Shown here piece after piece: positions 26,099 to 35,026 of a stretch of DNA of 64,000 nucleotides (position 1 is the stretch's first letter; every line of letters begins with the position of its first letter). A program made the translations under genes and the position numbers. Where the stretch lies: positions 1 to 64,000 of the forward strand of contig JAGAAX010000011.1 of the NCBI GenBank assembly GCA_017614995.1, written 5' to 3'. Below the pieces are notes generated by a model. It did no database searches, had not been told where the DNA came from, and was given only the letters and a program-made list of their open reading frames with translations. The stretch is from Spirochaetaceae bacterium. GTDB lineage: Bacteria > Spirochaetota > Spirochaetia > Treponematales > Treponemataceae.

Positions 26099-27637
26099 AT
26101 GAACTTTAGTACACTTACACTGATGCAGGTGCGCGACATGCTGATTTCTGGCAAGGTAACAAGCGCGGCACTTGTTGAAGAATATACAAAAATTGTTACA
26201 GACGACAACAAAAGCAAAGAACCATTAAAAGGTTTTATAGAACTTTACGGCGACGCAGCTGAAAAAGCCGCCGCCTGTGATGCGGAAATTGCCGAAGCAA
26301 GAAAGAACGGCGCTGAAGCGGTCAAAGCCCTGTTTGAGAAAAAGCCGCTTCTCGGCATTCCTTTCGGCGTAAAGGACAATATTTCTGTTCAGGGCAAAGC
26401 CTGTACTTGCGGAAGTAAAATCCTTGAAAGCTATGTTACTCCTTATAACGCAACTGTCATTCAGCGCCTTATCAACGCCGGTGCAGTTCCATTCGGCCGC
26501 ACAAACATGGACGAATTCGCGATGGGCTCTTCTACAGAGTATTCATGCTACGGTGCAAGCCGCAACCCTGTAAACCGCGCGTACACACCGGGCGGAAGTT
26601 CGGGCGGTTCTGCGGCTGTTGTTGCAGGCGGTCAGGTTCCGTTTGCACTCGGAACTGAAACAGGCGGTTCAGTCCGTCTGCCGGCTGCATATTGCGGCAT
26701 TTACGGCTATAAACCGACTTACGGCACATTGAGCCGCTGGGGTGTTGTCGCATTCGGTTCGTCTTTAGATCAGGTTGGCCTTTTGGGAAAAGAGCCTGCC
26801 GATATTGCGCTTCCGCTTGCTGTAATGGCTGGCGAAGACTTTTACGACGACACTTCGGCTGACACAGATGTAAAGCCATGTTCAGATATACTGAAAAACG
26901 GAAAATTTGAAGCCGCTTCGATTAAAGGCCTGAAAGTAGCAATTCCGAAGCAGTTTCTTGAAACAAACGGTCTTGACAGCCAAATCATGGAACGGTTTGA
27001 AGAAACCAAAAAGTGGTTTGTCTCTCAGGGCGCAACTGTAGAAACTGTAGAGATTCCTGTTTTAGACGCGGCAATCGCATGTTATTACGTTATTGCTCTT
27101 TCAGAAGCTGCTTCTAACTTGAGTCGCTTTGACGGCATACGCTACGGCGCGCGCAAAGACCCGGGCGAAGGCTACGACGAGCTTTATGTAAAGACCCGAA
27201 GCGAAGGCTTCGGTGCTGAAGTAAAGCGCCGCATCATAATCGGCAACTACGTGCTTTCTTCTAACTTTTCGGGCGACTGCTACAAAAAGGCAATGACCGT
27301 CCGCGCGCGTATTCAGCGCGACATAAGCGAAGTTTTCAAGAAATATGACATAATTCTTTGTCCTACAAGCCCGACAAGCGCATTTAAGCTTGGCGCAAAG
27401 GTAGACGACCCTATGGCAATGTACCTTTCAGACTTGTTTACGACATTCGTAAACCTTGCACGCGTTCCTTCTGTGTCTGTTCCGGCAGGTCTGACAAAAG
27501 AAGGGCTTCCGATTGGCATTCAAATTACGGGCGCACATTTCAAAGATGCAGGTCTTTTGCAGATTGCTCAAGCCTGGCACGAAGCACATCCTGAAGTTGC
27601 TTCTGAAATCGCAAAAGTTGCGGGGTTATCAAAATGA
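26099..27637 (+). CDS. gatA: Glu-tRNA(Gln) amidotransferase subunit A
   Basis: The amidase subunit releases ammonia from glutamine for transamidation of misacylated Glu-tRNA(Gln). About 512 residues carry the amidase signature with its Ser-cisSer-Lys triad: GVKDNISVQGK (Lys), YTPGGSSGGSAAVVAGGQVP and TETGGSVRLPAAYCG (Ser residues). The ATG at 26099 is preceded by GCGGAGTTTATTG. It overlaps gatB by 4 nt. Confidence 0.95.
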   Translation: MNFSTLTLMQVRDMLISGKVTSAALVEEYTKIVTDDNKSKEPLKGFIELYGDAAEKAAACDAEIAEARKNGAEAVKALFEKKPLLGIPFGVKDNISVQGKACTCGSKILESYVTPYNATVIQRLINAGAVPFGRTNMDEFAMGSSTEYSCYGASRNPVNRAYTPGGSSGGSAAVVAGGQVPFALGTETGGSVRLPAAYCGIYGYKPTYGTLSRWGVVAFGSSLDQVGLLGKEPADIALPLAVMAGEDFYDDTSADTDVKPCSDILKNGKFEAASIKGLKVAIPKQFLETNGLDSQIMERFEETKKWFVSQGATVETVEIPVLDAAIACYYVIALSEAASNLSRFDGIRYGARKDPGEGYDELYVKTRSEGFGAEVKRRIIIGNYVLSSNFSGDCYKKAMTVRARIQRDISEVFKKYDIILCPTSPTSAFKLGAKVDDPMAMYLSDLFTTFVNLARVPSVSVPAGLTKEGLPIGIQITGAHFKDAGLLQIAQAWHEAHPEVASEIAKVAGLSK

Positions 27638-29091
27638 GTGTAGATAAATACGAAGTAATTATTGGCTGCGAAATTCACTGTCAGCTTTTGACAAAGACAA
27701 AAGCATTCTGTTCTTGCGAAAACCGCTACGGCGGAATGCCTGATACAAGGGTTTGCCCTGTCTGTTTAGGCTTGCCGGGCGCAATGCCTAGAATCAGCAA
27801 AGGCTATGTAGAGCTTGGTGCGGTTGCCGGTCTTGCGCTTAACTGCAATATCGCAGAATTCACTAAATTTGACCGCAAGCACTATTTTTACCCTGACTTG
27901 GTAAAAGGCTATCAGATTACGCAGTACGACGTGCCGCTCTGCACAGACGGCTATGTAGATTTGCCGCAGAACGGCAGCTACAAGCGCGTGCGCATTGAGC
28001 GCATTCACCTTGAGGAAGACGTAGGCAAGAGCCTTCACCTTGAGGGAGCACACAGTTACATCGACTATAACCGAAGTGGCACACCGCTTATCGAAATTGT
28101 TACAAAGCCTGACATGAATGCGCCGGAAGAAGCCGCGCTTTTTATGCAGACCGTTCAGGAAATTTTGCGCTACGTAAGTGTTACAGAAGGCAACCTTGAA
28201 GAAGGGAACATGCGCTGTGACGCTAACATCAACCTTAAAATTTGGGAAAACGGCAAGGAATTCAGAACACCGATTTCAGAAATAAAGAACCTGAACTCGT
28301 TCCGTTCAATCCGTGACGCATGTACTTACGAAGTTAAGCGCCAGCTTGAAGAATTTGACACCGACAGACAGGAATTTGTGCTCGGCTTTAAGCGCACAAT
28401 GGGTTGGGACGAAGTAAAGGGTGAGACCGTCATTCAGAGAACCAAAAACTCGTTTGTTGACTACCGCTTTACCACAGAGCCTGACATCAAGCCGTTTACA
28501 GTTTCAAGGGAACTTGTTGAAGAGGCTAGAAAAAAGGTCGGCGAGCTGCCTGAAGCAAAACGCCAGCGCTTAAAGAAAGAGTACGGACTTTCAGATTTTG
28601 ACGTTCAGACTTTGACTTCATCGCGCAATCTTGTGCTTTGGTTTGAAGAAGCCGCAAAAAAGTCAAAAGACCCGAAAAAAGCCGCAAACTGGATTCTCGC
28701 GGAACTTCTTGCAGTGCTTAACGAAAAAGAGCAGGACATTACAGAAATTGCCATTAAGCCTGACCACATTGCGGATTTGGTCAACATTGTCTGTGCCGGT
28801 ACAATTACCTCTAAGCAGGCAAAAGATGTTTTTGCTGAAATGATTGCAACTGCAAAAATGCCTTCTGACATCGTAAAAGAGAAGGGGCTTGCAGCCACAA
28901 CAAATACAGATGAAATTGCCGCATTCGTAAAAGAAGTAATTGCCGAAAATCCGAAAGCAATTGCCGACTATAAGTCTGGCAAGTCTAATGTTGTCGGCTG
29001 GCTTATGGGGCAGGTTATGAAAAAGTCTAAAGGAAAGGCTACGCCTGCAACCGCGACAAAGCTTTTGAACGAAGAGCTTGCAAAACTGTAA
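27634..29091 (+). CDS. gatB: Asp/Glu-tRNA amidotransferase subunit B
   Basis: The 485-residue kinase/tRNA-binding subunit. It begins YEVIIGCEIHCQLLTKTKAFCSC and retains the zinc cysteines (CSC...CPVCLGLPG), HLEEDVGKS and YNRSGTPLIEIVT, plus the C-terminal YqeY-like helical tail ending TKLLNEELAKL. It activates the glutamyl side chain with ATP. Together with gatCA it allows Gln-tRNA synthesis without GlnRS; a tRNA-Gln gene lies at 53054. Confidence 0.96.
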   Translation: MSVDKYEVIIGCEIHCQLLTKTKAFCSCENRYGGMPDTRVCPVCLGLPGAMPRISKGYVELGAVAGLALNCNIAEFTKFDRKHYFYPDLVKGYQITQYDVPLCTDGYVDLPQNGSYKRVRIERIHLEEDVGKSLHLEGAHSYIDYNRSGTPLIEIVTKPDMNAPEEAALFMQTVQEILRYVSVTEGNLEEGNMRCDANINLKIWENGKEFRTPISEIKNLNSFRSIRDACTYEVKRQLEEFDTDRQEFVLGFKRTMGWDEVKGETVIQRTKNSFVDYRFTTEPDIKPFTVSRELVEEARKKVGELPEAKRQRLKKEYGLSDFDVQTLTSSRNLVLWFEEAAKKSKDPKKAANWILAELLAVLNEKEQDITEIAIKPDHIADLVNIVCAGTITSKQAKDVFAEMIATAKMPSDIVKEKGLAATTNTDEIAAFVKEVIAENPKAIADYKSGKSNVVGWLMGQVMKKSKGKATPATATKLLNEELAKL

Positions 29092-29945
29092 TGAACGGGC
29101 ACTTCGGTTTACTTGAAGAATTAACGAAACGCTACGGCGCAATTAAACGCGCCCGCGGCTGCTTTCTTTATACGCAGAGTGGAACGCGTATAACAGACTT
29201 GTGGCAGGACGGCGGACGTGCCATTTTAGGCTGGGGTGCCGGAAAATCGCGCCTGTATTTTAAGAACAGCATTGACCGCGGCTTTTTTGGCATTTACGGC
29301 ACAAAATTGCCGCAGCCGCTTGAAAAAGCTCTGCGCTCAATCTGCGGCGGCTTTGCGTTTTTTGCTTTTTATACAGACGGCTCAAAAGTTGCCGAAGTCT
29401 TGCGCTCTGCCGGTTTAAGCGGCAAGGCTCCGCTTTATCTGCCCTGGCTTGACTACGGCTTAGATTTGCCGCCGCTTTCACATACAAAGGCGCGGAAACC
29501 TGCGTTATACTGCACAGATGAATCTTTAAAAGAAGAACTTGCCTCAAAAGCAAAAGCTGCCTGCGTAGAGATTGTGCTGCCTTTTAGCTGGCAGCCTGCA
29601 ACCGTGCTTGCATTCAGAGATGCGGCGTTGCAGCAGAAAGTGCCTGAAAGCGACGGTATGCCTGCGCCTTTATGTGAAGCTCTTTGCCGCGCGCTCTACG
29701 ATTTGCGCCTTGCGCTTCCGGCACGCTCTGCCGAAGACTGGGCATTATTCGACAAAGAAATCATGCAGTACTGGCACCGCATCGGGCCTTATCTTAAGTA
29801 CAAAGGCTCAAAAGAAAGCTACAGCGCATTTTTTATGAAGTGTCTTGAACAGAAGCTTCTCATTTCTCCGTCTTACGACGCATTTTCGGTTGTGCCGTTC
29901 GGCGCAAACCCAGGCGTCTTTTCTCAATTAAAGAACAATTCTTAA
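29091..29945 (+). CDS. Aminotransferase-like hypothetical protein
   Basis: A 284-residue protein whose stop/start junction with gatB is TAATG. The N-terminal segment (TKRYGAIKRARGCFLYTQSGTRITDLWQDGGRAILGWG) resembles the N-terminal substrate-loop region of class III/glutamate-semialdehyde aminotransferases. However, the protein is much shorter than that family (about 420) and shows no clear PLP-binding Lys motif. It may be a degenerate or specialised relative. The tight junction implies co-expression with gatCAB. Function unknown. Confidence 0.6.
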   Translation: MNGHFGLLEELTKRYGAIKRARGCFLYTQSGTRITDLWQDGGRAILGWGAGKSRLYFKNSIDRGFFGIYGTKLPQPLEKALRSICGGFAFFAFYTDGSKVAEVLRSAGLSGKAPLYLPWLDYGLDLPPLSHTKARKPALYCTDESLKEELASKAKAACVEIVLPFSWQPATVLAFRDAALQQKVPESDGMPAPLCEALCRALYDLRLALPARSAEDWALFDKEIMQYWHRIGPYLKYKGSKESYSAFFMKCLEQKLLISPSYDAFSVVPFGANPGVFSQLKNNS

Positions 29946-29969
29946 TTGTTATTACAGTGCTTGCCGTCC

Positions 29970-30048
29970 GTTGTCATTGTCGATACCGTCCATTGTCATT
30001 GTCGGGCTTTCTATCCGTTGTCATTGTCGGGCGTGACCCGACAATCTT
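29970..30048. repeat. Triplicated ccgttgtcattgtcg repeat
   Basis: ccgttgtcattgtcg (or ccattgtcattgtcg) occurs three times with about 26-nt periodicity, and the last copy continues into an inverted gggcgtgacccgacaat. It lies between convergent genes. It may be a degenerate relative of the cattgcgaggagc repeats. Confidence 0.6.
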
Positions 30049-30073
30049 TTAAATGCTTAAAAAGACAAAAAAA

Positions 30074-30116
30074 ATGCATTTTCAGATTCAGATAAAATCT
30101 GCCTCTGAAAATGCAT
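30074..30116 (-). terminator. Terminator of the rubredoxin gene
   Basis: A 13-bp stem atgcattttcaga/tctgaaaatgcat encloses a smaller inner hairpin. On the minus strand it is followed by a long T-run. It lies 27 nt after the rubredoxin stop. Confidence 0.85.
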
Positions 30117-30142
30117 GTTCAATGAAGTTGGAAAAACTAGAA

Positions 30143-30304
30143 TTATTCAGTAATGAATTTGTCTTTTCCTGCGCCGCACTGAGGACATTTATAGTCAGCC
30201 GGAACGTCAGCCCATTTTGTGCCTGGAGCTACGTTTGCTTTTGGATCGCCGTCGTTTGCGTCATAAACATAGCCGCAGCTGTCACATTGCATTCTCTCTA
30301 TCAT
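30143..30304 (-). CDS. Rubredoxin
   Basis: A 53-residue one-iron electron carrier with the two CxxC knuckles MQCDSCGYVYD and YKCPQCGAGKD, and the conserved aromatic/Pro core (PGTKWADVPADYKCP). Length is typical. The ATG at 30304 follows AAAGGAGATAATT. In anaerobic spirochaetes it usually serves oxygen or superoxide detoxification. It is monocistronic with its own terminator. Confidence 0.95.
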   Translation of the reverse strand: MIERMQCDSCGYVYDANDGDPKANVAPGTKWADVPADYKCPQCGAGKDKFITE

Positions 30305-30470
30305 AATTATCTCCTTTAAGTTAGATATTTTCATTCATCAAGTGACTGTAAATCATGTAGCTGTAAAAAATCAGCTATTAATATTATAAGCAGTTTATAA
30401 AATATCGCAAGTCAATTTCAACGAATTTCTTAGCGATTTTTGGTATAATAAAACTCCAATATGTAAAATT

Positions 30471-32072
30471 TTACTTAGTGAACTCTATCTCCTTAAGTTT
30501 TATGCCTGTAAGTGAGTGAATGTCAGCCGGATTTGCGTACCAGCCCTGCCACATTTCAGTGTTAATAAGCTGATAAGATTTTTCAAAATACAGCGGAAGA
30601 ACTGCGGCGTCTTCGGCAACGGCAACATATTCAGCCTGATGCAGAAGTGCTGTGCGCTCGGCGTTGTCTGCTGTTCTGCATGCGCTTCTCATAAGTGAAT
30701 CAAATGCCGGATTGTTGTATCTTCCGGCATTTTCTTTGTCTGTTGAAACAAGCTGAAGCAGAAAGGCTGTAGGCTCGTTTAGAGAGCTGCGCCAGCCGCC
30801 GCGCGCCATATCAAAGCCGTTGGCACGCCGTTTTTCGGCAAAAGTCTCCCAGTCAGCAGACTGAACTGAAACAGTCAGATTCAGGTTCTTTTTAAGCTGG
30901 TCTGCAATAAATTCGGCTGTTGCTTTATAAGCCGCGTTCCCGTCGTTGTAGGCGAGTATAATCTCGTCTGTGTTCTTGCTTTTTGAGAAGCCGCTTTCAG
31001 CCAGAAGCTCTTTTGCTTTTTCCGGGTTAAATTCTACAGCCTGAACTTCTTTCCAGCCTTTGCGCGGCGCAATTAGCGAAGCTGCCGGCTCTCCGTTTCC
31101 GTCAAGGATTTTTTCGACAAGCTCTGCGCGGTCAACTGCAAGGTTTAAAGCCTGTCTTGCCTTTGCGCTGCACAGCACCTTGTTGTTTATGTTCAGATAA
31201 TAGTAGTGCACCGCCGGTTTCGGCGAGCTTACAAAAAATTTGTTGTCTTTTACGTCTTTTATTTTGTCAAACGGAATGTCTGGAATCCATGAGATTTTTC
31301 CGTCTTTAAAGTCTTTGAATGTGTCAGCCGAAGCCCCGCGCTTCAAGAAAATAACTCGTGCAAGAGAAACAGCGTCTTTGTTCCAGTATTTGTTGTTTGC
31401 AACAAGCGTAAGCGTTCCGTCTGCGGCAAGACCCGAAACCCTGAAAGCTCCGCTTGTAACAATGTTTGCAGGTTCTGCCCAGCTGCTGCCTTTTTCGTTT
31501 ACAACATGCATAGGAAGCACTGCAAACGCACTGCTTAGCAATAACTGAACGGCATTTGCCTCTGGAACAACAAAGCTGATTTGGAGCGTCTGGCTGTCTA
31601 AAGCTTTTAAGCCCACATCTTCTTTTGAGGCGGCTTTGTTCATATAAGCCTGTGCGCCAGAGATAAGCTCGCACATAAGGCTTAAGTGCTCCTCGTTTTT
31701 GCTGTTTTCCATAAGGTAAAACCACGAATCAACAACATTTTGAGCTGTAACCGGCTTTCCGTCGCTCCATTTTGCCTGTCTAAGTGTAATGACAATCTGC
31801 CTTGCGTTTTTGTCAAAAGTCCATGATTCTGCAAGAGCTGAAACCGCGTCGCCTGTAACCGGGTCTGGCGAAACAAGACCGTCAAATAAAGCCCTGTAAA
31901 CACGCTCGTCAGCCGCTGTGCTGATTTCAGCCGGATTGAGCACCGGCTTTTCTGTACCGTTAGCGATGATAAATGTATTAGCGTTTGTGTTTTTTATACA
32001 GCCGGCAAACATGAGCGCACAAAACCCAGCACCCACTGCCGCAATAATCTTAGAAAAGTTTTTCATACGCAT
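30471..32072 (-). CDS. Oligopeptide-binding lipoprotein (SBP family 5)
   Basis: A 533-residue OppA/DppA-type solute-binding lipoprotein: signal MKNFSKIIAAVGAGFCALMF with lipobox FAGC, then EKPVLNPAEISTAADERVYRALFDGL, WSDGKPVTAQNVVDSWFYLM and LNLAVDRAELVEKIL, typical of PF00496. It would bind peptides in the periplasm for an ABC importer whose other subunits are not nearby. Start uncertain: ATG at 32072 or 32066, neither with a strong ribosome site. Confidence 0.88.
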   Translation of the reverse strand: MRMKNFSKIIAAVGAGFCALMFAGCIKNTNANTFIIANGTEKPVLNPAEISTAADERVYRALFDGLVSPDPVTGDAVSALAESWTFDKNARQIVITLRQAKWSDGKPVTAQNVVDSWFYLMENSKNEEHLSLMCELISGAQAYMNKAASKEDVGLKALDSQTLQISFVVPEANAVQLLLSSAFAVLPMHVVNEKGSSWAEPANIVTSGAFRVSGLAADGTLTLVANNKYWNKDAVSLARVIFLKRGASADTFKDFKDGKISWIPDIPFDKIKDVKDNKFFVSSPKPAVHYYYLNINNKVLCSAKARQALNLAVDRAELVEKILDGNGEPAASLIAPRKGWKEVQAVEFNPEKAKELLAESGFSKSKNTDEIILAYNDGNAAYKATAEFIADQLKKNLNLTVSVQSADWETFAEKRRANGFDMARGGWRSSLNEPTAFLLQLVSTDKENAGRYNNPAFDSLMRSACRTADNAERTALLHQAEYVAVAEDAAVLPLYFEKSYQLINTEMWQGWYANPADIHSLTGIKLKEIEFTK

Positions 32073-32188
32073 ATTTTAGCAAAAACTTTGACGTTTTGCA
32101 AACTCGGAGAGTACAACAGCTATGCATCATTTTTTGTATCTTCAAAAATTCTCCGTCCTGTGTTATTATTTATGCGAGGAGGAATCCT

Positions 32189-32440
32189 ATGCCGAAATAT
32201 AAGATTTCTGACATTTCAAAAGGAATGAAAGTTTATAAAGAACAGCTTTCGGAAATTTTTGATACATGGATTATTCTCTACCGTCCAAAAGATTCTGATA
32301 TGCAGGAAGATGGTATCATTGGATTCATCGGAACAGAACCAAATGCAGAATCAGATGCACTATACTCAAAAGATAATATAATCACTCCTGTTTACAACGA
32401 CAGCATTGAACAAGAAGAAGATATCTTTTATGAAGAATAA
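32189..32440 (+). CDS. Small hypothetical protein paired with retropepsin-like gene
   Basis: An 83-residue acidic protein (MPKYKISDISKGMKVYKEQL...FDTWIILYRP...GFIGTEPNAES) of unknown family. Its N-terminal 'ISDISKGMKV' resembles a short beta-barrel module, and the tail is Asp/Glu-rich. The ATG at 32189 follows GAGGAGGAATCCT, a strong site. The next gene starts 11 nt before its stop, so the two form a coupled cassette. Confidence 0.7.
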   Translation: MPKYKISDISKGMKVYKEQLSEIFDTWIILYRPKDSDMQEDGIIGFIGTEPNAESDALYSKDNIITPVYNDSIEQEEDIFYEE

Positions 32441-32978
32441 TACTTTTCTTGTAATCAAGCTAAATCAGAAAAATGAATTCCGTACCACAGCTTCTTTTGA
32501 AATCAATGGAATGAGATTTGCTGCGGTTGATGTGAAAATTGATACTGGATGCCCTCATACTTCGTTTCCAATGCTAAAACTTGGACTTTCTGAAGAATCA
32601 GCTTATAAATTCAAGGAAAAAGATTGCCAGAACGAGAGTATTGCTAAAACTATTTCTTTTGGCGTGAATGATACTAAAGTAAAACGAGATGAGGATAAGC
32701 GAAAGTTTAAGAACAGACGTTTTATGGAACTGAATAGTATTTCATTCAAACATACTGCAAAAGATTTTTCTCTTGGTTGTTTATCACTTGGCGATTTTCC
32801 GGTTTCTGTAAGTTATGACCGGACAGGAAATACATTGATAGGAATGGATATTCTTAAGAAGCTTAAGATTTTTATAGGAAAGAATAATCTTGGAGAAACA
32901 GTTCTAATTGCCTGTCAGCAGGAAACCAACTCATTTGTTGCAGTATTATCAGAATTAGTCGATGTAAGAAAAATTTAA
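32430..32978 (+). CDS. Retropepsin-like aspartyl protease-fold protein
   Basis: A 182-residue protein with the single-domain aspartic protease motif DVKIDTGCPHTSFPMLKLGL (D-T-G, then S/T after a short gap) and a second conserved strand SYDRTGNTLIGMDILKKLKIF, matching the 'xxLIGxDxL' end of retropepsin-like domains. Such proteins act as homodimers. No signal peptide is visible, so it is probably cytoplasmic. Unlike a polyprotein protease it follows a small acidic gene, which could be its substrate or partner (inference). Function unknown. Confidence 0.65.
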   Translation: MKNNTFLVIKLNQKNEFRTTASFEINGMRFAAVDVKIDTGCPHTSFPMLKLGLSEESAYKFKEKDCQNESIAKTISFGVNDTKVKRDEDKRKFKNRRFMELNSISFKHTAKDFSLGCLSLGDFPVSVSYDRTGNTLIGMDILKKLKIFIGKNNLGETVLIACQQETNSFVAVLSELVDVRKI

Positions 32979-33002
32979 AACATTTTTGCGTATTTCTGAA
33001 AA

Positions 33003-33081
33003 CCGGGTGCGCATTTAGGCTTATTTTGCAGAATAAGCTTAATTTGGCGCACCGCTGCAAGTTTCCGCTTGCGGAAACTTG
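33003..33081 (+). repeat. Bipartite stem-loop repeat, copy 5
   Basis: cgggtgcgca (33004-33013) pairs with ggcgcaccg (33046-33054) around a loop containing ttattttgcagaataagctt. The second hairpin is aagtttccgc/gcggaaactt (33059-33080). One of the most complete family members; it lies just after the retropepsin-like gene. Confidence 0.8.
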
Positions 33082-33111
33082 AAAGATTTGCGCTTTTCTG
33101 AAAATCGGGTG

Positions 33112-33236
33112 TATAATCGTTTTATTCGTGCGGAAGGTTTAATACCTCGCCCCTTGGGGCGAAATAAAAGGTATTAAACCTGACTGCAATACCTTTTGAG
33201 AACAACATACCTCGTTGCTTGCGGCGAGGCATGTTG
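33112..33236 (+). promoter_or_regulatory. Possible promoter and two-hairpin leader of the GH5 gene
   Basis: A perfect -10 TATAAT (33112-33117) has only a weak -35 (TTGCGC, 18-bp spacer). Downstream come two strong hairpins. The first is ggtttaatacc/ggtattaaacc (33136-33180) with an inner cgcccc/ggggcg. The second is caacatacctcg/cgaggcatgttg (33203-33236). The leader to the ATG would be about 140 nt. The hairpins could regulate transcription or be repeats; no known riboswitch class is recognised. Confidence 0.5.
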
Positions 33237-33262
33237 ATACAAACAACCTTATAGGAGGAAAT

Positions 33263-34974
33263 ATGAAAGATACTATGTATAGAATGGGGGGGGTAAAAAG
33301 CTTTTTGTAATTATAGCCCTCCTTTTTTTATCAGCTTCAATATTCAGCCAGAGCACAGAACTGCCGTTCAAGAAAGGCATTGACATGCTTACCTTTTTTG
33401 AGTCATGGCAAGCGGGAGACCTTCCGGATCTTAACAAATACGACGAAACTGATTTTGCCATGCTCAAAAGTATGGGCGTGGAGATAATCAGGCTTCCCAT
33501 TCACTTTGCAAATTTAATGGAGCCTGTCAACACCGGCAAAGTTTATGATATAGTTTTTGAAAAACTTGACCAGGTATGCGACTGGGCGGAAAAATATCAG
33601 ATTTATCTTGTTATAGACGACCATTCTTTTAATTCTCAAGAAGAACAAAAAAATCCGCCTAATGCAGAAAGCTATAAAAAGCATTTGCAGGCTGTATGGC
33701 CTCAAATTGCCCAGCGCTATAAAGACCGAAGCGAATACATCATTTATGAAATTGCGAATGAACCAATGGGAAATGGCGATATTCCTGCAAAATGGTATAA
33801 AATTCAGCAGGATATGATTAACCTTATAAGAAAATATGATACAAAGCGCGCAATTGTCGTAACTTCGCCAAATTGGTCAAGTATTGATACGCTTGTAAAA
33901 ATGAAGCCTTATAAAGATTCCAATCTTATCTATACCTTCCATTTTTATGAACCGGGATTATTCTGTACGCAAGGCACGACTTGGAGTGCTGGAACTGATG
34001 TCAAAAATGTTCCGTTTCCTTATGACAAATCTCGTGCTTCAGAAATTCAATATAGCGACAAAAATGAATGGGCAAAATGGGCATTTAGTTCAGAAGGAGA
34101 TTACCAGCGGCAGGGAAATGCCGAATGGGTAAATCAAAGAATTAAGCAGGCGGCTGACTGGGGTAAGAAGAACAAGGTCAGGGTTTGGGCAGGTGAAATG
34201 GGATCGGCTTACTGGATTAACAAAACTGACCGCCTTGCCTGGATTAATGCGGCTGTTGCTGCATTCAAAGCCAATAACATTCCTTATTGTGTATGGGGAA
34301 TTGACGGCGACACAGGCTTTTTAAAAACAGGAACAGGACGATTCCCTGAGGACATTGATAAAGACGCTCTGGAAGCTTATGGATTTAAAATGCCGGACGA
34401 AAGTCTTGTGGCAAAGAAAAAAGCTTCTTATAATGACTTTCCGCAGAAACCGTATATTGTTTTTGACGGCATTTGTGGAAAGGGATCATATATACAGTAT
34501 GGTCGCTGGAAAACAACATCAGTAAAAGATGATGATGTCCACCAATATTGTGAAAAACCATTAGACTTGCAAGATGCTTCTTTAAGAATTTATCTTCCAA
34601 AGCCAATTATCTCTAAAGTTGTAGATAACCGCGACAACCTTGTCTTAAGCTTTTCTGTAAAGTTTACAGACGCAAAGCAGACCTTTAAAGTTCATCTTGC
34701 AGATTCAGACGGCGGAGAGGAACTTCCTCCATGGAGAAACACAGCTTATATAAACGCTTCTGACTATAAGGTTGGAGAATGGGTAACTGTAAAAATTCCC
34801 TTGTCACAGTTAAAAGAAGACTATGCATGGTCAGACAAGGCGCAGAAAAGTTTCAGTCCACAGGGCAAATTTGACTGGAATCGCTTTGCATCCGTTTGTT
34901 TTGATTTCTGGCATGAAAAGAACGACCAAAAAGGCGACATCTACTTCGACGACGTAATGTTCAAGCTGAAATAA
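33263..34974 (+). CDS. Secreted GH5 endoglucanase, frame-shifted at a G8 tract
   Basis: The enzyme domain is open from 33385. Glycoside hydrolase family 5 features: VEIIRLPIHF, YIIYEIANEPMG (acid/base Glu), NLIYTFHFYEPGLF and RVWAGEMGSAYW (nucleophile Glu). A C-terminal jelly-roll domain (about the last 150 residues, ending GDIYFDDVMFKLK) resembles a carbohydrate-binding module. A strong ribosome site (TAGGAGGAAAT) precedes ATG 33263, which reads MKDTMYRMGGVKSFL and stops. Adding one G, or removing two, from the eight-G run at 33286-33293 joins it to a signal peptide (KKLFVIIALLFLSASIFSQS) in frame with the enzyme. So as written the secreted form is off: phase variation or a homopolymer sequencing error. 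Confidence 0.85.
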
Positions 34975-34992
34975 AAAATGCAAATAAACTTG

Positions 34993-35020
34993 TTGACAGC
35001 CCAAGTAAATCCAGTATAAT
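34993..35020 (+). promoter_or_regulatory. Strong promoter upstream of the DUF3800 RNA
   Basis: Perfect TTGACA (34993-34998) and TATAAT (35015-35020) with a 16-bp spacer. This is the best sigma-70-type promoter in the window. Transcription should begin near 35027, directly at the structured RNA. Confidence 0.85.
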
Positions 35021-35026
35021 GAATTA

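Noticed and set aside
33263-34974. GH5 gene as a plain pseudogene
   Set aside because: Only the homopolymer tract disrupts the frame; the catalytic residues and the long reading frame are intact.
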